A model generated the notes under the pieces. That model searched no databases. It was not told the DNA's origin and saw only the letters and a program-made list of their open reading frames with translations. The position numbers were made by a program, and so were the translations under genes. Source: TMED27 sp964350695 (GTDB lineage Bacteria > Pseudomonadota > Alphaproteobacteria > Micavibrionales > Micavibrionaceae). Taken from it: 64,000 nucleotides of DNA. Positions 33,843-42,446 of the stretch are shown piece after piece. Location of the stretch: assembly GCA_964350695.1 (NCBI GenBank), contig CAYGKM010000001.1, positions 248,001 through 312,000 on the forward strand, given 5' to 3'. Position 1 is the stretch's first letter. Every line of letters begins with the position of its first letter.

Positions 33843-34316
33843 ATGATTGAAGCAGTAAATTCATCAGTAGTGAATACGCAATTGCTTCGTGGTAACGCGG
33901 AGCAGCTAAGCGCTTCCGCACGCGTGGAGGTTGTCTCTGTTGAGCCGACTGAAAAAGCCGCGCCGCTTTTGGCCCCATTCGTTAGTCCTTACATCAGCGT
34001 TGATAGAGACCGCGGAGCTGTTATCCAGATTCGCGACTCCGATACGGGCGATGTTCTTAAGGAGTTTCCATCAGAATCAGTCGCTAGACTTCGTTTAGAC
34101 GAAGAGACCACCGCTGTTTCTACAGATGAGCCAAGAAGCGCCCCGCAATCTGCATCTGCTGCAGCGGGCGGCTTCCAGACAATTTCTATCGCACAAGCGA
34201 CGCCCCCTGCACAAGCGCAAGGCGCAGGTTTGGCGCAAGCCGCAATCGCGGCCCTCAGCACCGGTGCGCAATCCGGTCAAGGCACACCGACCGCCAATGT
34301 GCAGGTCAGCGCCTAA
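33843..34316 (+). CDS. FlaG-like flagellar protein
   Basis: 157 residues. The segment PYISVDRDRGAVIQIRDSDTGDVLKEFPSES (about residues 48-78) is the typical FlaG fold: a beta hairpin with VxIxDxxTGEVLxxIP. FlaG is a small protein linked to filament length in other bacteria. The C-terminal half is low-complexity Ala/Gln/Pro and probably disordered. It has no signal peptide. It runs convergent to flaF with 25 bp between. TTAGGA precedes the start. The FlaG assignment is by motif only. Confidence 0.7.
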   Translation: MIEAVNSSVVNTQLLRGNAEQLSASARVEVVSVEPTEKAAPLLAPFVSPYISVDRDRGAVIQIRDSDTGDVLKEFPSESVARLRLDEETTAVSTDEPRSAPQSASAAAGGFQTISIAQATPPAQAQGAGLAQAAIAALSTGAQSGQGTPTANVQVSA

Positions 34317-34341
34317 TTTAACTCTTCCAATTTTTTATGAT

Positions 34342-34764
34342 TTATTCTGATTTTGGCTTGGTCATCAGACCGCCGGCCACTTCTTTATTGATGTTAATAA
34401 GCACATCAAGCTTGTTCTTTGAAGGCTCTGCCAATATATCCAATTCACGCTTAAAGATGAAATTCGCCAAATTCACGATATTACTGCGCAAATCGCTCGG
34501 GCGTTCATCGTCCTTGCTTTCAATCGCGGTGTCATAAAACATCATCCAGATTTGACGGTTATATTTCAAAACAGTCTCAAGATCTCCGGTTTTCTGCCCG
34601 TCCCAAAGGTCCTGAATATCCTTCAGCATCTTCGCGGATTTTAGCAAAACCCGCGCCTCAAGATCACGCTGATCGGGCGTGTTTTTCTGCGCGTTGTCGC
34701 CATAGGCGCTGGCCGCTTGTGCGTATGGGTTCCCGCCCGGAGGTTTCGGTGTATTAGATGACAT
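34342..34764 (-). CDS. flaF: Flagellin assembly protein FlaF
   Basis: 140 residues. FlaF is needed for flagellin production and export in alphaproteobacteria, where it works opposite FlbT. The core DQRDLEARVLLKSAKMLKDIQDLWDG and LKYNRQIWMMFYDTAIES is diagnostic, followed by LRSNIVNLANFIFKRELDIL. The N-terminal 30 residues are Pro/Asn-rich. The start overlaps the flbT 3' end by 11 bp, forming the classic flbT-flaF pair beside flagellin. Confidence 0.93.
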   Translation of the reverse strand: MSSNTPKPPGGNPYAQAASAYGDNAQKNTPDQRDLEARVLLKSAKMLKDIQDLWDGQKTGDLETVLKYNRQIWMMFYDTAIESKDDERPSDLRSNIVNLANFIFKRELDILAEPSKNKLDVLININKEVAGGLMTKPKSE

Positions 34765-35140
34765 TACTAATCAATTCTCTTTCGTGCTCGATAAGCTCTT
34801 TGGCCAGTTTCATGGCTTTGTAATAATTTCCTGCAATAATGTGTTCGTTGATTTGCGAGATAAAGATCAAGCAAGATGGTGCCGCTTTTTGTACATCGGC
34901 AACCATTTCAAAATATTTTTCGTGATATTGGCTGGGTTTGCGCGCGATATACATGCACTGAACAAAGAAATAGATTTTCTTGCAAGGGCTGTCGGCTTCT
35001 TCTTCCTGCATCACGTCCTTTTCCCGCAAGATCGGGGAGTCGCCGGCAATGTGCAAACGCGTGCGCTGCTTGTCGTTAGTGATAACGGAATCACCAATCA
35101 GAATTTTTTCACCGGGTTTGAGATCAATTACGAGGGCCAT
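34754..35140 (-). CDS. flbT: Flagellin mRNA regulator FlbT
   Basis: 128 residues. FlbT acts after transcription on flagellin mRNA in Caulobacter, binding its 5' leader. The sequence starts MALVIDLKPGEKILIGDSVITNDKQRTRLHIAGDSPILREKDVM, the standard FlbT opening (written here with its conserved GE and R residues), and continues with RKPSQYHEKYFEMVADVQKAAP-type middle part. GGAAG precedes the start. The flagellin mRNA 5' leader is predicted to begin near 36650. Confidence 0.93.
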   Translation of the reverse strand: MALVIDLKPGEKILIGDSVITNDKQRTRLHIAGDSPILREKDVMQEEEADSPCKKIYFFVQCMYIARKPSQYHEKYFEMVADVQKAAPSCLIFISQINEHIIAGNYYKAMKLAKELIEHERELISNVI

Positions 35141-35279
35141 GGAATTCTTCCTTCACTGGAGTTAAATGGCTTCTGCCACACTATAGTATAAGAATAGCAA
35201 AAGGGTCTTAAAAAAAGAATAAAAAATATGAACGGGAAAGGGAAATATAGGATGGGTGATCTTTCAGTCGCTTCCATAT

Positions 35280-35311
35280 AAAAAAAGCCCCGGCGTTCTG
35301 CCGGGGCTTTT
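35280..35311 (-). terminator. Rho-independent terminator of flagellin
   Basis: A perfect eight-pair stem GCCCCGGC/GCCGGGGC with a five-base loop (35287-35307), followed on the minus strand by TTTTTTT. It lies 35 bp after the flagellin stop. Confidence 0.9.
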
Positions 35312-35345
35312 GTGTAATCGGGCAATGCCCCAAAATTCGTTTAAA

Positions 35346-36605
35346 TTAGAAGAGTCTAAGAACTGACTGCTGTGACTGAGACGCCAATGACAGAGAAGTT
35401 GTACCCAACTGCTGTCTGGTCTGCAATGCAAGCAAGTTCGCGCCTTCTTCGTTCAGATCGGCAAGTGTCAAGTCATCTGCACCGGCGCGGAGCGTGTTCA
35501 CTGTGCTTTCAGTGAAGTCTCTACGTGTTTGGATGATTTGCAGGTCATTCGCGATTGTCGCACCGAAGTTACGAACATCGGAAATCGCATCTGCCAACTG
35601 GTTGGCACGCAAGGATACTGACGCTTGTGTGCTGAAGTAGTTGCTTCCTGTGAAGTCAGTAAGACCAAGAGAGGTCGTTCTGAAGTCTTGACCTTTTGTC
35701 GTCAATGTACTTGAGCCATCTTCGTTGAAGATAGTAAGCAAGTCATCGTTCTCAAGAAGGTTAATACCCTGGAAGCTCGCATCGCCAACAATCGCATTGA
35801 TCTCGTTAAGCGTTTTATTGTAACGCTCAGAGATGTCTCTCAATGTTGAACGGCTACCTGTGAAGACACGAATATCCGCACCGTTACCGATCACTGTGTT
35901 GTCGACTTGCACTTCTGCGTTGGTTGTGTTGCCTGGAGTTCCATCTGTCACTTCGATCGAGAAAGAGTCGATCGCAAGACCGTCACCAACTGTGATCTGG
36001 ATTTCAGAACCGACAAAAGCGGCAGCAACTGTGCCGGCGCCAATCGTGCCATCAGCGAGTGTGTTGATGGCTGCAACCAACTGGGCAACTGTACTTGCTG
36101 CATCAAAAGTGGCACTGAATACGCCGCCTGCTGCAGGGTTAAGGTTACCAGCGTCAATCTTGACTTTAATGGTACCGCCACCAGAGAAGCCCTCAATGTC
36201 TCCAAACAAGGAGCCGATTGTCGTACCAGCAACGGCTGCGCCGGTAGCTGTACGAACGTCAAGAGCTGTAATCTGCTTAGAGCCGCCATTAGCGTTGATT
36301 TCAACTTGTGCTTGGTCAACCAAAGATTCCGCAGAGTCGAGCTGTGCTAGAACAGCTGTAACCCCGGCATCGGCTTCTTCAATTGTCCGGATGGATAGTG
36401 CAATCCCGTCAAGAAGCGTGTTCAAGTCGTTGGCACGGTTGCCGAAAGACTGTGCGCGGAAGAAGTTCAGCGGGTTATCTAGTGCTGAGTTCACCCGTTT
36501 ACCAGTCGATAGACGAAGTTGTGTCACATCGATAGAACGTTGCGTTGATTGAAGGGAGAGAAGGTTGTTCCGCAAAGCGGAGGTTAGTGCTACATCACCT
36601 GACAT
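35346..36605 (-). CDS. Flagellin
   Basis: 419-residue filament protein. The N-terminal D0/D1 helices (VALTSALRNNLLSLQSTQRSIDVTQLRLSTGKRVNSALDNP) and the C-terminal D1/D0 helices (ADLNEEGANLLALQTRQQLGTTSLSLASQSQQSVLRLF) are intact and typical of short-tailed alphaproteobacterial flagellins. The centre (about 120-250) is a variable beta-rich domain rich in Gly, Ala and Thr that would face outward. Many Ser/Thr there are possible glycosylation sites. No Cys was seen. It is the only flagellin in the window, beside an FlmG-like glycosyltransferase and CDP-sugar genes. A CtrA box and promoter lie 55-92 bp upstream. Confidence 0.96.
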   Translation of the reverse strand: MSGDVALTSALRNNLLSLQSTQRSIDVTQLRLSTGKRVNSALDNPLNFFRAQSFGNRANDLNTLLDGIALSIRTIEEADAGVTAVLAQLDSAESLVDQAQVEINANGGSKQITALDVRTATGAAVAGTTIGSLFGDIEGFSGGGTIKVKIDAGNLNPAAGGVFSATFDAASTVAQLVAAINTLADGTIGAGTVAAAFVGSEIQITVGDGLAIDSFSIEVTDGTPGNTTNAEVQVDNTVIGNGADIRVFTGSRSTLRDISERYNKTLNEINAIVGDASFQGINLLENDDLLTIFNEDGSSTLTTKGQDFRTTSLGLTDFTGSNYFSTQASVSLRANQLADAISDVRNFGATIANDLQIIQTRRDFTESTVNTLRAGADDLTLADLNEEGANLLALQTRQQLGTTSLSLASQSQQSVLRLF

Positions 36606-36659
36606 AATAGTTTCCTTTCCTAGGTTTTATTGTCGTGACTGGCCAAATCCTATGACCAA

Positions 36660-36688
36660 GTTATAGCATACACTAAAAATCCTTAACA
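36660..36688 (-). promoter_or_regulatory. Flagellin promoter
   Basis: Minus-strand TGTTAA, 17-base spacer, TATAAC. The -35 element overlaps the CtrA-type box at 36683-36697, the arrangement seen at CtrA-activated promoters. The predicted leader is about 50 nt. Confidence 0.55.
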
Positions 36689-36697
36689 CGCAGTTAA
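36683..36697. promoter_or_regulatory. CtrA-type box upstream of flagellin
   Basis: TTAACACGCAGTTAA, a full TTAA-N7-TTAA match, 78 bp upstream of the flagellin start. It also lies 60 bp before the divergent glycosyltransferase gene and could serve both. Confidence 0.6.
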
Positions 36698-36757
36698 TTT
36701 TTTACAGTTACAAACCACTAGTTTTCGGGTGCCTTTTCGCTTAAAGTCAAAGCCGTC

Positions 36758-38812
36758 ATGAAAAGCACCTCTGCACAAAATTCCAAAGACCTCACAGCCA
36801 TGTATAAGAAGGGCTACAAGCTCTTCATACACGGCGACAGCGAGGGCGCCATAGCGGCTTTAGAGCCTCTTGTGGCGCAAAAACCCAACGAATCCGGCCC
36901 CTATGTCATCCTCGCTTCCGCATTGGTGCGTTTGAAGCGCTATGAGGAGGCCAGAAAAGTTGTGGATTTAGGGTTCGAGAAACAAAAGAAAGACCCTGAT
37001 CTTTATATGATGCGCATTGAGGTGCTTGCAAACGCAGGAGATATGCGCGAAGCCATGGAGGTCGGCTCCGAAGCCGTGGATCTTTTTCCGGATCATCAGC
37101 ATTTAGCCATGAATTTCAGTGCGTTGGCCTGCCGCGGCGGCAGTGACTTCTTTCTGAAAGGCACGCAAGTAGCCGAGAAAATCCTCGAAAAAGACCCTGA
37201 AAACGTCGAAGCGCTAAATAATATTGGCTCCGCCTTGCTTGCCATTAACAAGCCATTAGAGGCCGCTAAATATTTCACTAAGGCTCTACGGGTAAAACCG
37301 GACCATATTAATGCATTGCTTAACCTCGCGGCGGCCTTTGAAAAGCTCTATGAGCATGAAAAGGCGCTCGCCTTCCACAAAAGCATTCTCGGCTTTGAAC
37401 CTGAAAACGGCCTTGCTATGTGTTCAATCGCCAGTATCAATTCAAAGCACGGCCTGTCCGCTGAAAACATCCCGCTTTTCGAAAAAGGCTTGGCCGCGCT
37501 AAAGGCTGTCAACAACATGGATGGCTGGACGGTTTACGCCAGTAACCTCGTGTTTTTCAGCCATTACGCACCCGATCTGCCGCGTGAAAAAATCAGGGGC
37601 TATATAGATGATTGGTATAATTTTGTCTGCGCAGGCGTAGAGCAAAAACCCCGCGTGACCTTTAACAATACCCCTGACCTTAAGAGGAAGCTTAAAGTCG
37701 CGCTGCTCTCAAACAGCTTTAAACAGCATCCTGTCACGTGGATGACCTCCGCCGCCCTCAAAAACATCGACCGCGATCAATTCGAGATCAAATGCTATTC
37801 CAACATGGAGCCTTCAAGGGCCGACATCATTACAAGGGCATATTATGATCTCTGCGACAGCGTCACAGAGGTTTACGAGAAATCCGACGAGGAGCTTCTG
37901 AGGCTCTTAAGAGAAGACGAAATTGATATCCTGCTTGAGCTAACGGGACACTCCGAAGGCGGCAAACGCCTTGTTGTCTCCGCCCACCGCGCCGCGCCTG
38001 TGCAGGTTAAATGGGTCGGCGGCTTGTTCGACACCACCGGCGTGCCTGCGATTGACTGGATACTCGGCGACGACACCCAAATCCCCGAAGGCGATGAAAA
38101 ATGGTATACCGAGCGCGTCTACCGCATGCCCGATGATTACATCGTCTATGATCCGCCAAATTATGCAGGCGAGGTTCAAGCCCTGCCGGCGCTCAAAAAC
38201 GGCTATGTCACCTTTGCAAACATGAATAACCTGGCAAAAACAAATACATACTCCATCGCGCTTTGGTCGAAAATCCTGAAGGCCGTGCCGAAAAGCCGCA
38301 TCCTGATGAAATTTCCGAACATGGACACACCCTTTGCGAAAAAATACCTAGAAGAGGAGTTCGCCAAACACGGCATCGGCGTCGATCGTTTGATTATCGA
38401 AGGCGGAGTAGGGCACGTAGACTTCATTAAATATTACAATACCATTGATATTGCCCTCGACCCACACCCTTATACGGGCGGCCTCACAACCTGTGAAGCG
38501 CTCTGGATGGGCGTTCCTGTTGTCACGCTTCCCGGTGAAACCTTCGCAGGGCTGCACGCCGCCACCCACCTTCACAATGCAGGGATGGACGAATGGATCG
38601 CCAAAAACGAACAGGATTATATAGACATCGCTGTGAAATGGGCCAATGATTTGGAAGGGCTTTCAAAGCTCCGCGCAGGTTTGCGCGAGCAGGTGAAGGC
38701 ATCGCCGCTCACCGATGGCCCCAAATTTGCAAAGAATTTAGAGAAGGCATTGCGCTTTATGTGGAAAGACTGGTGTGATGAAAAAGACAAACACGAGAAA
38801 GGTAAAAAATGA
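36758..38812 (+). CDS. TPR/GT41-type glycosyltransferase, FlmG-like flagellin glycosyltransferase
   Basis: 684 residues. The N-terminal third (about 10-240) has six or more tetratricopeptide repeats, for example GPYVILASALVRLKRYEEA and VEALNNIGSALLAINKPLEA. The C-terminal part (about 300-670) is an O-GlcNAc-transferase (GT41/SPINDLY) domain. KHPVTWM-like QHPVTWMTSAALKN, LLELTGHSEGGKR, PVQVKWVGGLFDTTGV and the donor-site loop GGLTTCEALWMGVPVVTLPG are visible. In Caulobacter the TPR-GT protein FlmG glycosylates flagellin, with the TPRs binding the flagellin. The gene is divergent from flagellin across 152 bp. I infer the same role. Confidence 0.85.
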   Translation: MKSTSAQNSKDLTAMYKKGYKLFIHGDSEGAIAALEPLVAQKPNESGPYVILASALVRLKRYEEARKVVDLGFEKQKKDPDLYMMRIEVLANAGDMREAMEVGSEAVDLFPDHQHLAMNFSALACRGGSDFFLKGTQVAEKILEKDPENVEALNNIGSALLAINKPLEAAKYFTKALRVKPDHINALLNLAAAFEKLYEHEKALAFHKSILGFEPENGLAMCSIASINSKHGLSAENIPLFEKGLAALKAVNNMDGWTVYASNLVFFSHYAPDLPREKIRGYIDDWYNFVCAGVEQKPRVTFNNTPDLKRKLKVALLSNSFKQHPVTWMTSAALKNIDRDQFEIKCYSNMEPSRADIITRAYYDLCDSVTEVYEKSDEELLRLLREDEIDILLELTGHSEGGKRLVVSAHRAAPVQVKWVGGLFDTTGVPAIDWILGDDTQIPEGDEKWYTERVYRMPDDYIVYDPPNYAGEVQALPALKNGYVTFANMNNLAKTNTYSIALWSKILKAVPKSRILMKFPNMDTPFAKKYLEEEFAKHGIGVDRLIIEGGVGHVDFIKYYNTIDIALDPHPYTGGLTTCEALWMGVPVVTLPGETFAGLHAATHLHNAGMDEWIAKNEQDYIDIAVKWANDLEGLSKLRAGLREQVKASPLTDGPKFAKNLEKALRFMWKDWCDEKDKHEKGKK

Positions 38813-39666
38813 GCGATATTAAAGACTTACCAATGACAGCTAAAATGGATTGGCAAGAGCCGGATTTGCCAGAAGGGCGCGCGCTCAACGCAGATGTTTT
38901 GCCCTTTGTCGAATTCCTCGCTATGCATCAACGCATTGGCGGGCGTAACAGCCTCAAACCGAAAACAAACTTCTCCCCCGAAGCGCTTGAAAATCTTCGT
39001 GAAACCGATGATGTGATGAAGGCGATTGATGATGATTACATGTTCACCAGCTTTTCCATGGAGCCGGAAAGCATCCAGTTTTTCAAAGAAGTCATCAAAA
39101 TGTTCAAACCGCAGGTCATTCTGGAGCTTGGCGCAGGCCTCAGCACGTTGATCCTGTCTAAAACCCAAAACGATGTTGTGGGTGACGACGCAAAATATGT
39201 GACGCTGGAACAAAATCAAGACCACATGAACGAAATCAATAAACTGGCGGAACGCGCCCATGTCGATAAGTTCTTTGACTCTCATGTCATAGATATCATC
39301 CGCTATGCGGTGGGTGACGAAGGGGATCAGGCGGCTGATAAAGCCATTCCGTGTTTTGATCTGGATGAAAAAATGCTCCATGACGCGCTCGGCGGTGTAA
39401 AACCGGATATGATTATCATTGACGGCCCGATGGATGAAAAAACGCTTGCGGGTACATCCTTCGCCAAAACCCTCACGCTTCCTGTGCTCTCGCTTTATGT
39501 GTCTGAAAAGGCGGTGTATTTCATGACGAATTGCTATCAGGACACGGAAATCTTCGCGATGTCGCAATGGCACGCCAGCGGCGCAGCAAATGTTATAGGG
39601 ATCAAGGCCGCAGGGGATGGCCTGATGGTTGCCCTCGCGCCGATCCGCGTCGAAGGCCATGCGTAA
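38809..39666 (+). CDS. Class I SAM-dependent methyltransferase-like protein
   Basis: 285 residues. Residues 102-125 (QVILELGAGLSTLILSKTQ) fit the SAM-binding motif I (E/DxGxGxG), and KYVTLEQNQDHMNEI fits the acidic strand-2 motif. DMIIIDGPMDE (about 203-213) fits the later acidic strand. It starts in an ATGA overlap with the glycosyltransferase stop, so the two are translationally coupled, which suggests it acts on the same glycan or protein. The reaction is unknown: O-methylation of a sugar or an unrelated role are both possible. It ends directly at the stop of the convergent GT2. Confidence 0.7.
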   Translation: MSDIKDLPMTAKMDWQEPDLPEGRALNADVLPFVEFLAMHQRIGGRNSLKPKTNFSPEALENLRETDDVMKAIDDDYMFTSFSMEPESIQFFKEVIKMFKPQVILELGAGLSTLILSKTQNDVVGDDAKYVTLEQNQDHMNEINKLAERAHVDKFFDSHVIDIIRYAVGDEGDQAADKAIPCFDLDEKMLHDALGGVKPDMIIIDGPMDEKTLAGTSFAKTLTLPVLSLYVSEKAVYFMTNCYQDTEIFAMSQWHASGAANVIGIKAAGDGLMVALAPIRVEGHA

Positions 39667-40509
39667 TTAAACGAAGTTAATCAGCCCGAAGCGCTGCTCG
39701 AGCAAATCCATAATCTTATTATAAAGATAGGGTTTGATCGCGGCAGGGCCGTCATAAAGCGCGTTAAAGTCTTCGGCATAAAACGCGACGAACTCAACAC
39801 GCGGATATTTCTCTTCCGTATCCGCATTCTTCGCCAGCTTTTCTTCCGAGCTCATTCCGTCTTTAAAAAAGCGCCGATAATATTTATGCCCCTTGGTCAC
39901 GTGAATGCGCCCCCGCCATAAAATGCGGCTGATCGCAACGTGATCCCACGAAATCACTTTCCGCCATGAAAAACCATCAAGCGCCGAGCGGCGAAACATC
40001 GTGTTCACAAGCGTGCAATTATTAAGCATCCCGACAGATTGCAAATACCGCGCAAGGCGGTTTTCGTGAAAATCATACAGCGCGCCTTCCATCACGGCGG
40101 CCTCGCTCAGGTCATCAAAAAATCCGTACATATCCGCGCAGGCATAAGACACGCCCTCATCCCCGTCCAGCGCTTCAATCGCCGCCGCCGCATATGACGC
40201 ATCAATCAAATCATGCGCACCCAGCCACATAAAATACTCGGACTTGGACATCTCGAACGCCGCTTGGAAATTCGCAATCGCCCCAACATTGCTGTCATGG
40301 CAGTGATAGACGAAACGCGCGTCTTCGTCCGCAAACCGCTTGGCTATGTCTGCCGATCCATCGTCAGAGACGTTGTCGCACATCAAAAACTTCACATCCA
40401 CGCCCGCAGGAATGTTCTTCAAACACTGCAACGTCTCCTCAAGGTGTTTCACCTCGTTGAAAAACGGAACGGATATAACGGCTTTGGCTTCGATAAGAGG
40501 GGAGGTCAT
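39667..40509 (-). CDS. Family 2 glycosyltransferase
   Basis: 280-residue GT-A fold enzyme transferring a sugar from a nucleotide donor. The N-terminal part VISVPFFNEVKHLEETLQCLKNI (residues 11-33) and DNVSDDGSADIAKRFADED (45-63) is the typical GT2 opening, and AYFMWLGAHDLID (about 92-104) replaces the DxD motif with GAHD. A C-terminal part has no membrane helix. It is the last gene of the long minus-strand sugar operon (46906 to 39667). Acceptor and linkage are unknown. Confidence 0.85.
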   Translation of the reverse strand: MTSPLIEAKAVISVPFFNEVKHLEETLQCLKNIPAGVDVKFLMCDNVSDDGSADIAKRFADEDARFVYHCHDSNVGAIANFQAAFEMSKSEYFMWLGAHDLIDASYAAAAIEALDGDEGVSYACADMYGFFDDLSEAAVMEGALYDFHENRLARYLQSVGMLNNCTLVNTMFRRSALDGFSWRKVISWDHVAISRILWRGRIHVTKGHKYYRRFFKDGMSSEEKLAKNADTEEKYPRVEFVAFYAEDFNALYDGPAAIKPYLYNKIMDLLEQRFGLINFV

Positions 40510-40515
40510 GATGGC

Positions 40516-41271
40516 TTACGATACCCGCTTCACCCACGCACCCGGCCAATGCGTGATGTTATGTTCAAGATTGCTTTCGTTAAACGGCCATTCGGGCTGC
40601 TCGATCACAAAATTCGGGTTCTCGGTCACGAAATCTTCCGCCGCCCGCATCGGGTTATTGGTCGTCCAATCCGCTTCCCCGCGCGGCACATCCGCCAAAT
40701 CATACATAATGCCATCGGTGGAAACAATGTATGACCCCACGCTCACAAGCTCCGCATAGGCTTTCAGCTCCGCCAGAACATGGTCGTAAGTATGATTGGA
40801 ATCAAGCAATACCATAACGGTCTCGCCGCCCTTCACTTCCGCCTTCACCTTTGCCACAATCTCCGGCGCAATGGATGATCCTTCATACATCGTAATCAGA
40901 TCAAACATCTCATGCGCTTCAATCGCCTTGCGGTTATGCTCGCGGATATCAATATCAATCCCCACAATGCGGCCCTTGCCCATCGCCTTACAAAGCGAGG
41001 CATAATAAATCAGCGACCCGCCATGCGCGATTCCCGTTTCAATAATCAAATCAGGCTTCACATTATAAATCACTTCCTGCGTGCGGATCATATCCTCGGG
41101 CAACTGAATAACAGGGCGGCCCATCCACGCGAATGTATATTGGTATTTCGCGCTCCACCCCGTCTTCACCCATTGACGGGAGAGTATCTCGAACGCCTCT
41201 TTCGAATAAAGATCATGGCTCTTGCCCCCGGCTTCAATGGTGCTTGCGTCTGTATCAATTGTAATTTTCAT
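40516..41271 (-). CDS. CmcI-type (cephalosporin hydroxylase family) methyltransferase
   Basis: 251 residues. Members of this family, named after CmcI, are SAM-dependent methyltransferases often found in sugar clusters, where they O-methylate deoxysugars. Motif I is LIIETGIAHGGSLIYYASL (about 75-93), the acidic position is VGIDIDIREHN (104-114), and VMVLLDSNHTYDHVLAEL (149-166) carries the metal-binding Asp and His. The N-terminus (LYSKEAFEILSRQW, YQYTFAWMGRPVIQLPEDM) matches CmcI-like proteins in CDP-sugar loci. Name and activity can differ: I infer a sugar O-methyltransferase. Confidence 0.82.
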   Translation of the reverse strand: MKITIDTDASTIEAGGKSHDLYSKEAFEILSRQWVKTGWSAKYQYTFAWMGRPVIQLPEDMIRTQEVIYNVKPDLIIETGIAHGGSLIYYASLCKAMGKGRIVGIDIDIREHNRKAIEAHEMFDLITMYEGSSIAPEIVAKVKAEVKGGETVMVLLDSNHTYDHVLAELKAYAELVSVGSYIVSTDGIMYDLADVPRGEADWTTNNPMRAAEDFVTENPNFVIEQPEWPFNESNLEHNITHWPGAWVKRVS

Positions 41272-41277
41272 CTGTCT

Positions 41278-42444
41278 TTAATCCCATTCCACGAGGTCAA
41301 TGTTAATGTTCTTTTGCTTAAGCAGCGCTTCAATCTCGCCGCGATAATTCGGGTTCATCACCAACGCGGATTGTATCCCCCGCGCGGCCAATTCATCAGG
41401 CGATATAATACTATGTCCTGTCCCCGCAATAAACCCGCCCTGTTTATTCGGGTTCACATCCGCGATGGCATCAATGAGCGCGCAGTCCTGATCGGCAATA
41501 TTACACACCGTCACGCCCTTCGCGCCCGCGCCCCAAAGCGCGACAGGGCCTTTGGCCTTCAGCCGCTCAAGCGTCCCGCGAAGCTTCGCTAAGTGATCCG
41601 CATAATGCGCTTTATACGCCTCCACATCCGCCACAAAATCGGGGGCGGGCGCAGGGGCAGGGCTTTTCGCGTCTGCCGCTGGCGTGCTTTCCCCCCATAA
41701 ATACTGCCCGTCAAACACAGTGCCGACATCCACCATCTCAAACCCGCATTTCTCAAACGCGAGGGTAATAGAGGCAGGCGTGAAGAGAGAGCAATGCTCG
41801 TAAAAGAAATCCCAAATCACGCGGTTTTTGAAAATCCAGATCACATCCGGCGTTTCAAAAAACACCTTCGCATGCGGGGCTTTCGCTGTGCCGCCCGCAA
41901 CGGCCCTAATTAATTCCAAAGGCTGCGCGACATGTTCAATCACATGGCGGCAAACCACAATATCAACAGGTACATTCGTGCAAGCATCATCATAAAACGT
42001 CTTTTGAAAATGGATGCGTCCCTCATGCGTGGTCTCATCCCCCACATAGGTCGGATCAAACCCGTATCCCGTATTGCCCGTGCCTTCATACTCGACCAGC
42101 TTCTTCACAAAGTCACCTTTGCCGCAGCCAACTTCAACGATACTAGAATTCCTCGCGCCCTTGTTCTCAACAAGCATCTTCACCAAGCCATCCAGATACG
42201 CATTAAAATGCCCGGAATGGCACTGCGTATTATCGTAAGACTGGTCGTAAGATGTCTTGGTTTCATCAAACGCGGCATTAAACACAAAACTACAAGCCTT
42301 GCACGCCGCCATGTCCAGATCACCCTTGGCAATCCTTCGCGCATCTTCCGCGCTTTCAAAGGTCATATTCTGATGAACGGGCACATTTTTCTGCGAAAGA
42401 AAATGGATGAGGTCAGCGCTATCGCATATCGGACAAGAAATCAT
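41278..42444 (-). CDS. Sugar C-methyltransferase-type protein (Zn-binding N-terminus)
   Basis: 388 residues from the ATG at 42444 (three bases after the previous stop; the frame runs upstream into that gene). The N-terminal Cys pairs (ISCPICD and AACKACSFVF) bind Zn, as in the NovU/TylC3 type C-methyltransferases. The SAM fold has VEVGCGKGDFVKKL (motif I) and VVCRHVIEHVAQPLELI. The C-terminal domain includes VALWGAGAKGVTVCNIAD, a Rossmann-like motif of this family. It is one of two such proteins here, with the gene at 43296-44522 being the other; they are about a quarter alike by eye. Substrate is probably a 4-keto CDP-deoxysugar. Confidence 0.82.
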   Translation of the reverse strand: MISCPICDSADLIHFLSQKNVPVHQNMTFESAEDARRIAKGDLDMAACKACSFVFNAAFDETKTSYDQSYDNTQCHSGHFNAYLDGLVKMLVENKGARNSSIVEVGCGKGDFVKKLVEYEGTGNTGYGFDPTYVGDETTHEGRIHFQKTFYDDACTNVPVDIVVCRHVIEHVAQPLELIRAVAGGTAKAPHAKVFFETPDVIWIFKNRVIWDFFYEHCSLFTPASITLAFEKCGFEMVDVGTVFDGQYLWGESTPAADAKSPAPAPAPDFVADVEAYKAHYADHLAKLRGTLERLKAKGPVALWGAGAKGVTVCNIADQDCALIDAIADVNPNKQGGFIAGTGHSIISPDELAARGIQSALVMNPNYRGEIEALLKQKNINIDLVEWD

Positions 42445-42446
42445 GG

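Noticed and set aside
36606..36757. Sigma-54 promoter for flagellin
   Set aside because: GGCAC occurs on the minus strand but without GC ten bases further; no TTGC element.
38827..39660. 277-residue minus-strand frame opposite the methyltransferase-like gene
   Set aside because: Shadow frame over a gene with SAM-binding motifs and an ATGA link to its neighbour.
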